From Paracoccus sp. IB05 (GTDB lineage Bacteria > Pseudomonadota > Alphaproteobacteria > Rhodobacterales > Rhodobacteraceae): a DNA stretch of 64,000 bases. A program made the translations under genes and the position numbers. The notes beneath the pieces are model-generated. The model did no database searches, was not told the DNA's origin, and saw only the letters and a program-made list of their open reading frames with translations. This document shows, in pieces, positions 26,514 through 35,442 of the stretch (the stretch's first letter is position 1; every line of letters starts with the position of its first letter). The stretch covers positions 151,292 to 215,291 of the forward strand of contig NZ_JAEFCF010000003.1 in the NCBI RefSeq assembly GCF_016405985.1, read 5' to 3'.

Positions 26514-27119
26514 ATGACCCCCTCTGACCTGCCCTGCTTCGCTGCGCCGCATCAGGGCTTCGCCCATGACAGGGCAACCCCATATCGCAGGCGGCATCTC
26601 GCCTGCTTTATCCCTTTCGTTCTGATCCTCGCCGCCTGCAACAGCGCAAACACCCCCACAGGCCCGACCCGCGCCGATTTCTCGGCGGAGCTGGTGGATC
26701 TGAAGGGAAAGCCGGGGCCACCTCAGGGGCCGAAAGGCGCCTGCTGGCAATCCGACATCCGACCGGCCGTCATCGAGACGGTTACGGAACAGGTGCTGAT
26801 CTCGCCCGAGACCCGTGACGAGGCGGGTACGCTTCTCACCCCGGCGCGCTTTGCGTCTGAGGCCCGGCAGCGCATTGTCACGGATCGCAGCACGGTCTGG
26901 TTCCGCGTGCCCTGCCCCGAAGTCATGACGCCCGAATTCGTCGCCACTTTGCAACGGGCGCTGAAGGCGCGCGGCCTTTATCTTGAGCCGCTGACCGGGA
27001 TGACAGACGGGCCAACCCGCAAGGCGCTGCGGAGCTGGCAGCAAAGCCGGGGGCTCGATTCCGATCATCTCTCGCTCGCAGCCGCGCGCGAGCTGGGTCT
27101 TGTGGTCGGGGATTTCTGA
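26514..27119 (+). CDS. Peptidoglycan-binding lipoprotein (PG_binding_1 domain)
   Basis: A 201-residue predicted lipoprotein. A long N-region ends in RRR, then CFIPFVLILAACNSA, where the lipobox is LAAC with Cys42 as the lipid anchor. The middle part is unfamiliar (GACWQSDIRPAVIETVTEQV). The C-terminus from about 135 is a peptidoglycan-binding domain (VATLQRALKARGLYL, LTGMTDGPTRKALRSWQQ). It likely sits at the outer membrane or cell wall. The ATG at 26514 is used; a GTG at 26487 would lengthen it. Convergent with degP across a strong terminator. Confidence 0.78.
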   Translation: MTPSDLPCFAAPHQGFAHDRATPYRRRHLACFIPFVLILAACNSANTPTGPTRADFSAELVDLKGKPGPPQGPKGACWQSDIRPAVIETVTEQVLISPETRDEAGTLLTPARFASEARQRIVTDRSTVWFRVPCPEVMTPEFVATLQRALKARGLYLEPLTGMTDGPTRKALRSWQQSRGLDSDHLSLAAARELGLVVGDF

Positions 27120-27153
27120 TCGCCGCTCGCCGAAACTCCGGCCCCGCCCGCGC

Positions 27154-27182
27154 AAAAAGGCGGCGGGGGTTCCCCCGCCGCC
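27154..27182 (-). terminator. Rho-independent terminator of degP
   Basis: On the minus strand, an 11-base perfect stem, GGCGGCGGGGG with CCCCCGCCGCC (27159-27169 with 27172-27182), is followed by TTTTT. Confidence 0.92.
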
Positions 27183-27223
27183 CTGGTTTCAGGCCCAGTT
27201 CAAGTCTCAGCTCAAAACCGGGC

Positions 27224-28714
27224 TCACTTCACCAGCAGGGCCACGAAGCGCTGATCGCCACCACGGCTGAAACGCAGCAACACCGATTTGCGGCCCGCCT
27301 TTTTCGCATCCTCGATCCGGTCCTTCATATCCTGCACCCGCGCGATCTTCTGCTGGCCGACTTCGGTGATCACATCGCCCTCGCGCAACCCCTTGGTCCA
27401 GGCTTCCGAGGTCTGATCGATGCCCGCAACCACCAGCCCCTCGGCCGAGCCCGGCAGGCCAAGCTGATCGCGCAGCGCATCTGTCACCAGTTCCAGCTGC
27501 ATCCCGAGGATCTCAAGCTGCCCCTGCGGCACCTCCTGCGGGTCAGCCGAGGCCGGATAGGTCTTCGGCTCTGCCTCTTCGCGCCGCCCCAGCGTCACAT
27601 TCAGCGTCTCGGAACCGCCATCGCGGATCACCACGACCGGAACCGCCTCGCCCACCGGCGCATCGGCGACACGCCGGGTCAGATCGCCGGCGCTTTTCAC
27701 ATCCTGACCGTTGAAGAGCTGGATCACGTCGCCTGCGATCATGCCCGCCTCTCTGGCCGGTCCCTCCGGCACATCGGTCACCAGTGCACCGGTGGCAGTG
27801 GCCAGCCCCATCGCCTCGGCAATATCCGGGGTGACGTCCTGAATGCGCACCCCGAGCCAGCCACGCCGCGTCTCGCCAAATTGTTTCAGCTGATCGACAA
27901 CCTTGGTCACCACATTCGAGGCCATCGAGAACCCGATCCCGATCGAGCCGCCGGTCGGCGACAGGATCGCGGTATTCACCCCGATCACCTGGCCATCCAG
28001 ATTGAACAAAGGCCCGCCCGAATTGCCGCGGTTGATCGCAGCATCGGTTTGCAGATAGTCGTCATAAGTACCCGAAAGCTCGCGGTTTCTGGCAGAAACA
28101 ATCCCCGCCGAGACCGAGAAGCCCTGGCCAAGCGGGTTGCCCATCGCGACCACCCAGTCGCCCACCCTTGCCAGATCGGAATTGCCGAAGGACACGAAGG
28201 CCAGCGGCTTTTCGGTTTCGACCTTCAACAGGGCGATATCGGTCTGCGGGTCGGTGCCGATCAGTTTCGCCGGCAGTTTCTCGCCGCCGAAAAACTCGAT
28301 GGTGATCTCATCGGCGCCTTTGATGACGTGATCATTGGTGACGATATAGCCGTCTTCCGAGATCACGAAACCCGATCCGAGCGCTTCAGAGCGTTGCGGG
28401 CCGGAATTGCCCCTGCCCCCGAAATCCTTGAAGAAATCTTCAAGCGGGCTGCCTTCGGGCACGATCGGGCCACCATCCGAGGGGCGCGAGACCACGGAGG
28501 AGGTTGTGATATTGACCACCGCAGGGCTGATCTTTTCGGCAAGATCGGCGAAAGTATCAGGGGCGCCGAAGGCCAGCACCGGGGCCGGCGCAGTAAAGGC
28601 AAGCCCGGCGCTGAGCGCGAGCGCCAGCATCGTGCTGTTGCGCAACCCGGTCAGGACGGAGGACCGGATGGACAAGCGGGCGGGCCGCAGGGAATCGGTG
28701 TGGGGGCGGGACAA
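27224..28714 (-). CDS. degP: Periplasmic serine protease/chaperone DegP (Do/HtrA)
   Basis: A 496-residue HtrA protease with signal sequence (hydrophobic core about residues 29-48), trypsin-like domain with His129 (TNDHV), Asp159 (QTDIALLK) and Ser232 (RGNSGGPLF), then two PDZ domains. It degrades or refolds misfolded proteins in the periplasm. The start is read as TTG at 28714: AAGGAG is seven bases before it, and an extended frame to 28822 has no ribosome binding site. It is downstream of hflK-hflC on the same strand, separated by a terminator-like hairpin. The 275 bases upstream probably hold its own promoter. Confidence 0.9.
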   Translation of the reverse strand: MSRPHTDSLRPARLSIRSSVLTGLRNSTMLALALSAGLAFTAPAPVLAFGAPDTFADLAEKISPAVVNITTSSVVSRPSDGGPIVPEGSPLEDFFKDFGGRGNSGPQRSEALGSGFVISEDGYIVTNDHVIKGADEITIEFFGGEKLPAKLIGTDPQTDIALLKVETEKPLAFVSFGNSDLARVGDWVVAMGNPLGQGFSVSAGIVSARNRELSGTYDDYLQTDAAINRGNSGGPLFNLDGQVIGVNTAILSPTGGSIGIGFSMASNVVTKVVDQLKQFGETRRGWLGVRIQDVTPDIAEAMGLATATGALVTDVPEGPAREAGMIAGDVIQLFNGQDVKSAGDLTRRVADAPVGEAVPVVVIRDGGSETLNVTLGRREEAEPKTYPASADPQEVPQGQLEILGMQLELVTDALRDQLGLPGSAEGLVVAGIDQTSEAWTKGLREGDVITEVGQQKIARVQDMKDRIEDAKKAGRKSVLLRFSRGGDQRFVALLVK

Positions 28715-29032
28715 ATCTGGTCTCCTTTGGACGTGCAGCCGGATCGTCGCGGGCTGGAGTCGCCTGAAGCCGGTCCGGATAAGTGCATAAGAAACTCTGA
28801 GCCAAAGCGGCGCGCAATGCAAACCCTGTCGCGTCCTGTCAAAGCCGCGTGAACAGGCCGGATCGGCGCGTGACTGCCCCCTGTCGCAGGCGTTCGGTCC
28901 ATCGGGAACAACCCTGCCCGCAGGCGAAACAAGCGTGCAGATTGCATCACGCTGAGAGGATCACGAAAGATCGCTGTGATCCTTGAACACCAGCCAGGAC
29001 CACCCTTCCTCCCGATCCCGGCCCCGAAGATC

Positions 29033-29061
29033 AAAAGGGCCGGCAAAAAGCCAGCCCTTTT
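29033..29061 (-). terminator. Terminator after hflC
   Basis: Stem AAAAGGGC-C-GGC / GCC-A-GCCCTTTT (29033-29044 with 29050-29061, one mismatch, five-base loop AAAAA) lies 36 bases beyond the hflC stop. Its U-run is part of the stem, and it can act on either strand. Confidence 0.8.
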
Positions 29062-29096
29062 CCTGTAGTTCTGCGCGCATCTGCGCGGGGCCTGCC

Positions 29097-30059
29097 TCAC
29101 TCCACCGGAGCCGGGACCGGTTGCGGCGCCGGGGCAACCTCCGGCGCGGCCGGCGGGGCAGGCAGATTTTCCGGCGTCTCGACCGGCGTATAGGCCGAGC
29201 TGCCCGGGGAGCGCAGATAGGCGAAGAAATCGCTGTCCGGCTCCATCACGATCGAGGAATTCTGCCCCTTCAGCGCCTGCTCATATGCCGTGAGCGAACG
29301 GATGAAGGCAAAGAATTCCGGGTCCGCGCCATAGGCTTCGGCAAGGATCGCGTTGCGTTCTGCATCGGCCTCACCGCGGATCACCTCGGCGCTGCGACGC
29401 GCGAAGGAGGTTTCCTCGACCACGGTCCGGTCAGCGGCGGCACGCACGCGCTGTGCGGCTTCGCCACCCCGTGCGATCTCGTCAGCCGCCTCACGGTCAC
29501 GTTCCGACCGCATCCGGTCAAAGGTGGCCTTGAGGTTGGCATCCGGCAGGTCGGTGCGGGTCAGACGCACGTCGATCACCTGAACTCCCATCGACTGCGC
29601 TTCGCGCCGCGCGATGGTCAGGATCTCGTTCATCAGCGCATTGCGGTCCTGGCTGAGCACGCGGTCCTGGGTGGTATTGCCCAGCACCTCGGGGATCGCC
29701 TGTTGCAGGATGTTGTTCAAAAGCGCCTGAGCACGCTCTTCGGCACCAGCCCCGACCGCCTGGCGGAATGCCTGGAGATCCGAGATCCGCCAGCGTGCGA
29801 AAGCATCCACCACCAGCCGGCGATCCGAGAGCAGCGTGACCTCGATCGGCGCGGTTTTCAGGCCCAGAATACGGTCCTCGTAATAGACCACCTCCTGTAT
29901 GAAGGGCATCTTGAAGCCGAGACCGGCGTCTTCCTTGATCTGCCGGACCTGGCCGAATTGCAGCACCAGCGCCTTTTTGCGTTCATCGACGATGAAGACC
30001 GAGGACAGCGCCGTGACGACGATGGCGATCAGGACGGGAACAATGACAATCGAGCGCAT
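29097..30059 (-). CDS. hflC: FtsH protease modulator HflC
   Basis: A 320-residue SPFH/band 7 protein, with one N-terminal membrane anchor (IVIVPVLIAIVVTALSSVFIV, residues 3-23) and a periplasmic SPFH domain. The heptad-like helix after residue 190 (AADEIARGGEAAQRVRAAAD and EVIRGEADAERNAILAEAYG) is usual. It pairs with HflK around the FtsH hexamer and limits FtsH proteolysis. The C-terminal tail is Pro/Ala-rich (LPAPPAAPEVAPAPQPVPAP). The start overlaps the hflK stop by one base (TGATG). Confidence 0.94.
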   Translation of the reverse strand: MRSIVIVPVLIAIVVTALSSVFIVDERKKALVLQFGQVRQIKEDAGLGFKMPFIQEVVYYEDRILGLKTAPIEVTLLSDRRLVVDAFARWRISDLQAFRQAVGAGAEERAQALLNNILQQAIPEVLGNTTQDRVLSQDRNALMNEILTIARREAQSMGVQVIDVRLTRTDLPDANLKATFDRMRSERDREAADEIARGGEAAQRVRAAADRTVVEETSFARRSAEVIRGEADAERNAILAEAYGADPEFFAFIRSLTAYEQALKGQNSSIVMEPDSDFFAYLRSPGSSAYTPVETPENLPAPPAAPEVAPAPQPVPAPVE

Positions 30060-31282
30060 CAGTTGGACCCTCCGGCTGCCGCAGGTGCGGCGGGGGTGGC
30101 GGCAGAGCCGCGTCCCAGTTCATTGAGCGGCAGGAAGGGCAGCACGCCCTGGCCATTGGGGCCACCGCTGACCCCGTCAAGGATCACCTTGTTCATGCCG
30201 GCATAAACACGCTCCATCGTCTCGAGATAGAGACGGCGGCGGGTGATTTCCGGCGCTTTGACATATTCGGTATAGACCGAGACAAAACGCGCGGCCTCAC
30301 CCTCGGCCGAGTTCACCGCATTGGCGCGGTAGGCTTCGGCCTCTTCGGTCAGGCGGGCTGCCTCACCGCGAGCGCCTGCGGTCACCTTATTGGCGTAACC
30401 GTCCGCCTCGTTTTCCAGCCGCGAGCGTTCGGCCTGCGCCGATTGCACCGCACGGAAGGCATCGGCCACGTCCGATGGCGGCTGCGCGCGCCGCAGGTTG
30501 ACACGGATGACCTGAATCCCGGCATTATAGGTGTCGAGCGTGGATTGCACCGCGATCCGCAGATCCGAAGAAATCGCACCCCGGTCGCGGTTGAGGATCG
30601 GCGACAGTTCCGAACGCGCAATGATGTCGCGCATCGCCGATTCCGACACGGCGCGGATGGTTTCCTCGGGATCAGCCAGGCTGAAGAGATAGGCCTGCGG
30701 ATCGGTGATGTTCCACACGACCTGGAAGCCGATATCGACGACATTCTGGTCGCGGGTCAGCATCAGCTCGCCGGCATTGCCGTCGGCGGCCCCGATATCC
30801 GTGGTGCGTTCACCCGTCACCTGGACCTTTTCATAGGTCACAACCGGCCAGGCCGCAAAGTTCAGACCAGGATTGCCGATGCCCGAAGCCTCGCCGAGGA
30901 ACAGCTCGACCGAGCGTTCTTCCGGGCGCACCGTATAGAAGGACATGAAAGCCCAGGCGGCCACCGCCGCGAGCGCGCCAAAGACAAGCCCCTGTTTGGT
31001 AAAGATCGGGCCAAGGCCCGGCCCCTGCGGACCGCGGGGCCCGCCGCCATTGCCACGCTGGCCACCGCGCCCGCCCATCAGGACGCGCAGCTGTTCCTGG
31101 CCCTTGCGCAGAAGGTCATCGACTTCCGGCACCCCGCCTTCCGGACGCCGGCCACCATTGGGTCCGCCGTTCTGGCCCCCGTTCGGACCCCCGTTCGGGC
31201 CGCGGCGCCCGTCGTCGTCAGAACCACGGTTCCCGCCGCGACCATCGTCGCCGCCGCCTCCGCCCCAGGGACCTCCTGCCAT
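30059..31282 (-). CDS. hflK: FtsH protease modulator HflK
   Basis: A 407-residue SPFH protein. Its first 95 residues are extremely Gly/Asn/Arg-rich, with tandem PNGG units (NGGPNGGQNGGPNGG around 31-45). One membrane helix follows (GLVFGALAAVAAWAFMSFYT, near 102-121), then an SPFH domain to about 390. Residues like EVDDLLRKGQEQLRVLMGG near 54-72 are the family's N-terminal cytoplasmic helix. Start ATG at 31282 follows AAGGA; the frame to 31303 is less likely. It is cotranscribed with hflC and lies above degP. Together they sense or control membrane protein quality. Confidence 0.93.
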   Translation of the reverse strand: MAGGPWGGGGGDDGRGGNRGSDDDGRRGPNGGPNGGQNGGPNGGRRPEGGVPEVDDLLRKGQEQLRVLMGGRGGQRGNGGGPRGPQGPGLGPIFTKQGLVFGALAAVAAWAFMSFYTVRPEERSVELFLGEASGIGNPGLNFAAWPVVTYEKVQVTGERTTDIGAADGNAGELMLTRDQNVVDIGFQVVWNITDPQAYLFSLADPEETIRAVSESAMRDIIARSELSPILNRDRGAISSDLRIAVQSTLDTYNAGIQVIRVNLRRAQPPSDVADAFRAVQSAQAERSRLENEADGYANKVTAGARGEAARLTEEAEAYRANAVNSAEGEAARFVSVYTEYVKAPEITRRRLYLETMERVYAGMNKVILDGVSGGPNGQGVLPFLPLNELGRGSAATPAAPAAAGGSN

Positions 31283-31401
31283 CGATACGTCCTTTTCCTT
31301 CACAATATCATGATCTCAATTGTGCATCCCGCCCGGGAATTCAAGCCACAGCAGGGTCGCTGCGGTCCGATCTCGCGGGAAAGTCAGGATTTTCGCAATC
31401 G

Positions 31402-32826
31402 TTACCGGCGCACAGGGCTGCGCATCGTCACCAGTTCCTCGGCCATGGTGGGATGCACCGCACAGGTGCGGTCGAAATCTTCCTTGGTCGCGCCCATTTT
31501 TACCGCGATGGCGGCAAGCTGGATCATCTCGCCCGCCTCGGGCGCGACGATATGGCAGCCCAGCACGCGGCGCGTGTCGGCGCAGACGATCAGCTTCATC
31601 AGAACCCGCGCCTCCGAGCCGGCAAAGGCGCTGCGCATCGGGCGGAAGCTGGTCGCATAGACCTCTATCGGGCCCAGATCGCGCGCGGCCTCTTCGGTCA
31701 GCCCGACCGAGCCCAGTTCGGGCTGGGTAAAGACCGCCATCGGGATCAGGTCGTGATCGACCGGCGTGGGCCGGCCATGGAACACGGTATCGACAAAGGC
31801 CATGCCTTCGCGGATCGCGACCGGGGTCAGATTCACCCGGTCGGTGACATCGCCAATGGCATAGACCGAGGGCACCGCGGTCTGACTGTACTCATTCACC
31901 TCGATCTGGCCACGCCGCCCGATACCGATCCCCAGCTCTTCCAGCCCGATTCCGTCACTGTTCGGCCGCCGCCCGGTCGCGAAGAGCACATGATCGACCT
32001 CGCACAATTCGCCCGTGGTCGAACGGACCGCACAAGGCCCTGCGGTTGCGGGCACCCGGCGGGTTTCGAGTTGCAGTTCCGAGACCGGTGCGTCGAACCC
32101 GTCCTCCAAAGCGCCCTTCGGCCCCATCGCCGCGATATTGGTGCCGACACGCAGATTGATGCCCGAGGCGCGCATCGCCTCGGCCACAAGGCCCCGCGCC
32201 TCTTCGTCAAAGCCGCGCAGGATCTGGGCGCCGCGGTAGAATTGCGTAACCCGGACGCCGAGGCCCTGGAGGATACAGGCCATCTCGCAAGCGATGAAAC
32301 CGCCGCCGACGATCAGGAGGCGCTCGGGCAGCTTTTCAAAATTGAACACGTCATCCGAGCCGATCCCCAGAGCCGCACCGGGCAGATCGGGGCGTTCGGG
32401 GCGCCCGCCGGTGGCGATCAGGATATGTTTCGCCGAGATCCGGCGACCGTCAGCCAGCTCGACCTCATGCGGATCGACAAGCTTCGCGCGGCTGTCATGG
32501 ATGGTGACGCCCGACCCGCCCAGCAACCGGCGATAGACGCCCTCCAGCCGGTCCAGCTCGGTATGAAGGCGGCTGCGAAAGGCCTGCCAGTCGAAATGAC
32601 CCTCGGGGATATCCCAGCCATAGGCGCGGGCCTGCGAGGGCAATTCGCGGAAGGATGAGGCGAAAACCATCAGCTTTTTCGGCACACAGCCCCGGATGAC
32701 GCAGGTGCCCCCCATCCGGCTTTCCTCGGCCAGCTGAACGGATGCGCCGGTGGCCGCCGCCATCCGCGCGGCGCGCACGCCGCCCGAACCGCCGCCGATA
32801 ACAAAGAGATCGCAATCAAAAGCCAT
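31402..32826 (-). CDS. gor: Glutathione-disulfide reductase
   Basis: A 474-residue flavoprotein that reduces GSSG with NADPH. FAD motif GGGSGGVRAA is at residues 11-20. The redox pair Cys42/Cys47 lies in GGTCVIRGCVPKK, and the partner's catalytic His458 with Glu463 is in CAVHPTMAEE. VGGGFIACEMA marks the NADPH-binding domain. The presence of VIRGC rather than the lipoamide dehydrogenase TCLNVGC pattern supports Gor. It overlaps rpiA by one base (TGATG), so the two are cotranscribed. Confidence 0.92.
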   Translation of the reverse strand: MAFDCDLFVIGGGSGGVRAARMAAATGASVQLAEESRMGGTCVIRGCVPKKLMVFASSFRELPSQARAYGWDIPEGHFDWQAFRSRLHTELDRLEGVYRRLLGGSGVTIHDSRAKLVDPHEVELADGRRISAKHILIATGGRPERPDLPGAALGIGSDDVFNFEKLPERLLIVGGGFIACEMACILQGLGVRVTQFYRGAQILRGFDEEARGLVAEAMRASGINLRVGTNIAAMGPKGALEDGFDAPVSELQLETRRVPATAGPCAVRSTTGELCEVDHVLFATGRRPNSDGIGLEELGIGIGRRGQIEVNEYSQTAVPSVYAIGDVTDRVNLTPVAIREGMAFVDTVFHGRPTPVDHDLIPMAVFTQPELGSVGLTEEAARDLGPIEVYATSFRPMRSAFAGSEARVLMKLIVCADTRRVLGCHIVAPEAGEMIQLAAIAVKMGATKEDFDRTCAVHPTMAEELVTMRSPVRR

Positions 32827-33611
32827 CAGTCGAGATCCGCAAAAATATTGTCGGTGGGTGCGAACACGATCTGATCATCGGTGACCGAGCCCGTGTTGAT
32901 GTCGCGCACCGTGACTTTGCCATCCGGCGCCCCGATCACCACGATATCGCAGATATCGATGAAAAGACCGTTTTCCACCACACCGGGGATCTGGTTCAGC
33001 ACCAGCGCCAGCTGGCGCGGATTGCCGATCCGGCCCAGATGCAGGTCGAGTATATGGTTGGCCTCATCGGTGACAAGCGCCCGCTCGCCGGTCATCCGCA
33101 GGCTGACATCGCGCGTCATCACATCCATAGCGACAAGGGTTTCCTCGATCAGCGCCCTGGTGGTCTGCCAGCCAAAGGGAATCACCTCGACCGGCAACGG
33201 GAAAGCACCAAGTCGCGTGACCTCTTTCGCGGCATCGGCGATGACGATCATCTGATCCGAGGCGGTGGCGACGATCTTTTCCTGCAACAGCGCGGCGCCG
33301 CCGCCCTTGATCAGGTTCAGATCCGGGTCGAATTCATCGGCGCCGTCAATCGTCAGGTCGAGCCAGCGCACCTCATCAAGGCTGCGAACACTCAGCCCGA
33401 GGCTGGTGGCCAGCTCAGCCGTACGGCTGGAGGTCGCAACCGAGGTGACCCGCAGCCCCTCTTCGCGCACGCGCTCCGCCAGGCAGCGCACCATCCAGGC
33501 CGCGGTCGATCCGGTGCCGAGCCCGAGTTTCATCCCGTCCTCGACGAATTCCACCGCCCGTTTGGCGGCAACGAATTTGGCTTTGTCGATGGGGTTCAGA
33601 TCGGCAGGCAT
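32826..33611 (-). CDS. rpiA: Ribose-5-phosphate isomerase A
   Basis: A 261-residue RpiA. The enzyme interconverts ribose-5-phosphate and ribulose-5-phosphate in the pentose phosphate pathway. Family motifs are GLGTGSTAAWMV (29-40), TIDGADEFDPDLNLIKGGG (quoted in part) near 90 with the catalytic Asp/Glu, and ALLQEKIVA. The C-terminus is well conserved except for a slightly longer tail (DDQIVFAPTDNIFADLD). It is the first gene before gor. NADPH from the pentose phosphate pathway is also what Gor consumes, though the operon logic is inferred. Confidence 0.95.
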   Translation of the reverse strand: MPADLNPIDKAKFVAAKRAVEFVEDGMKLGLGTGSTAAWMVRCLAERVREEGLRVTSVATSSRTAELATSLGLSVRSLDEVRWLDLTIDGADEFDPDLNLIKGGGAALLQEKIVATASDQMIVIADAAKEVTRLGAFPLPVEVIPFGWQTTRALIEETLVAMDVMTRDVSLRMTGERALVTDEANHILDLHLGRIGNPRQLALVLNQIPGVVENGLFIDICDIVVIGAPDGKVTVRDINTGSVTDDQIVFAPTDNIFADLD

Positions 33612-33704
33612 GGGGGTCTCCGGGCTGTGACAGCGGCGCGCGGCCTGGGCCCGGGCTTACCCCAATCGCAGCCGGAGGGCAAAAGGCTTTTGGCCGCAGA
33701 GAGA

Positions 33705-33826
33705 GGGGGCCCTGCCCCCTCGGCTCCAAAAGGAGCCTCACCCCCGGGATATTTAAGGACAGAAAATAGAAGCAGCATATTTTCTGTCTCTTAAATATCC
33801 CCGCCGGAGGCTTCCGGAGCCGGCCA
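33705..33826. repeat. Dispersed intergenic element, copy 2, with extended inverted repeat
   Basis: Begins with a GGGGGC/GCCCCCT-type hairpin, then a GGCTCC/GGAGCC hairpin, then CCCCCGGG and ATATTTAAGGACAGAAAAT. A second AT-rich copy in inverse orientation (TATTTTCTGTCTCTTAAATAT) is spaced by about 11 bases. It probably forms a large hairpin between rpiA and the serine dehydratase gene. Confidence 0.75.
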
Positions 33827-33837
33827 GAGGCCTGGCT

Positions 33838-35217
33838 TCAGCAATTGGGGACGTTGACGGCCAGTCCGCCCAGCGAGGTTTCCTTGTATTTCTCATGCAT
33901 ATCATGGCCGGTCTGACGCATGGTCTCGATACAGGCATCGAGGCTGACGAGATGCTGGCCATCGCCGCGCAAGGAGAGGGAGGCGGCGGAGACTGCCTTG
34001 ATGGCGCCGAGGCCGTTTCGTTCGATACAGGGGACCTGGACAAGGCCTTTTACCGGGTCACAGGTCATGCCGAGATGGTGTTCCAGCGCGATTTCTGCGG
34101 CGTTTTCCACCTGTTCCGGCGTGCCGCCCATCACCGCGCAGAGCCCGGCTGCTGCCATGGCAGCGGCGGAGCCCACCTCGGCCTGGCAGCCGCATTCCGC
34201 GCCCGAGATCGAGGCATTGTGTTTGCACAGCCCCCCGATGGCGGCGGCGGTCAGCAGGAAATCGCCCACTCTCGACGCGGAGGCGCCCGGCACATGGTCG
34301 AGCCAGTAGCGGATCACCGCCGGCACCACACCGGCCGCACCATTGGTGGGCGCGGTCACCACCTGGCCACCGGCCGCATTTTCCTCATTCACCGCCATCG
34401 CGTAAAGCGACATCCAGTCATTGATCGTATGCGGCGCCACAAGGTTCAGCCCGCGCTCGGCCTGGAGCGCGTCATAGATGCCTTTTGCCCGCCTGCGCAC
34501 CTTGAGCCCGCCGGGCAGGATGCCATCGACCTCGATGCCGCGGTCGATGCAATTGTTCATCACCTCCCAGATCCGCGCCATGCCGCGATCCAGATCCGGT
34601 GCCGAACGGAATTTCAGCTCGTTCTGGCGTTTCATCGCCGCGACCGTCAGGCCGGATTTCTGCGACATTTCGAGCATTTCAGCCGCGGATTCAAAGGGCC
34701 AGGGCACATCTGCCTTTGCCCGGGCACCGCCCCCGGCCTGATCTGCAAGCTCTCCGGCGGTCAGGACGAAACCGCCACCGATCGAGTAATAGATCTCTTC
34801 GAATATCACATCGCCCTCGGCATCGGTCGCTTTCAGCACCATGCCATTGGCGTGCCCCGGCAAGGACGGGCCGAAATCAAAGCTGAGATCGGTGGCCGGA
34901 TCAAAGGCCAGCGCCGGCAGACCGGGCGGCGTCACCGTCTTCGTGGCGCGGATCGCGGCCAGCGCCGCCTCGGCCTTGTCGTTGTCATAGCTTTCCGGCA
35001 CGAAGCCTGCGAGGCCCAGCACCGTCGCGCGGTCGGTCGCATGGCCCACCCCGGTAAAGGCCAGCGAGCCATGCAGCACCGCCCGCACCCCCTTCACCTG
35101 GAAAGGCGAATTGCGCAGCCGGTCAAGAAAGCGGGCACCGGCCACCATCGGGCCCATCGTATGGCTCGACGAGGGGCCGATCCCCACTTTGAACATATCA
35201 AAGACCGAAAGGAACAT
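33838..35217 (-). CDS. sdaA: L-serine ammonia-lyase (iron-sulfur L-serine dehydratase)
   Basis: A 459-residue single-chain L-serine dehydratase, converting serine to pyruvate and ammonia with a 4Fe-4S cluster. The N-terminal domain starts [20 protein letters not shown]. The C-terminal domain holds cluster cysteines around [20 protein letters not shown] and [19 protein letters not shown]. The ATG at 35217 has AGGA nine bases upstream and fits family starts; the frame to 35271 is too long. It is divergent from purA across 225 bases. Confidence 0.92.
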   Translation of the reverse strand: MFLSVFDMFKVGIGPSSSHTMGPMVAGARFLDRLRNSPFQVKGVRAVLHGSLAFTGVGHATDRATVLGLAGFVPESYDNDKAEAALAAIRATKTVTPPGLPALAFDPATDLSFDFGPSLPGHANGMVLKATDAEGDVIFEEIYYSIGGGFVLTAGELADQAGGGARAKADVPWPFESAAEMLEMSQKSGLTVAAMKRQNELKFRSAPDLDRGMARIWEVMNNCIDRGIEVDGILPGGLKVRRRAKGIYDALQAERGLNLVAPHTINDWMSLYAMAVNEENAAGGQVVTAPTNGAAGVVPAVIRYWLDHVPGASASRVGDFLLTAAAIGGLCKHNASISGAECGCQAEVGSAAAMAAAGLCAVMGGTPEQVENAAEIALEHHLGMTCDPVKGLVQVPCIERNGLGAIKAVSAASLSLRGDGQHLVSLDACIETMRQTGHDMHEKYKETSLGGLAVNVPNC

Positions 35218-35318
35218 TCGCGCGAATCCTGGCTTGTTTTCTCGCGCCAGAATGACCGGGCGCGGCCTCACAGGTAAGCGCTAAAACGACAGAAGCAATC
35301 CTGCGAGCGGCTTTCATT

Positions 35319-35371
35319 TGCCTGCAGGTGTTTGTGCGGGTGCAGGCAGGATTGGCCTGCCACCGGTTTTT
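35319..35371 (+). promoter_or_regulatory. Possible attenuator in the purA leader
   Basis: Stem A: TGCCTGCA (35319-35326) pairs with TGCAGGCA (35341-35348). Stem B: GGCAGG (35345-35350) pairs with CCTGCC (35356-35361) and is followed by ACCGG and TTTTT (35367-35371). A and B share bases 35345-35348, so only one can form. Stem B plus the U-run looks like a weak terminator. Purely a structural reading. Confidence 0.35.
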
Positions 35372-35442
35372 CCTGTTTCCCCCGGGCGACACAGCCGCTA
35401 TAGCTCAGCCGCATTTTTTCTTTCGCAAAGGCAGGCTGCTCA

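Noticed and set aside
30443..31660. Long open frame antisense to hflK
   Set aside because: It mirrors the third-codon-position bias of the GC-rich hflK gene; the translation has no recognisable motif and no ribosome binding site.
33895..35277. 460-codon open frame antisense to the serine dehydratase gene
   Set aside because: The minus strand encodes a clear L-serine dehydratase with cluster cysteines; the antisense product is Arg/His-rich and unlike any family.
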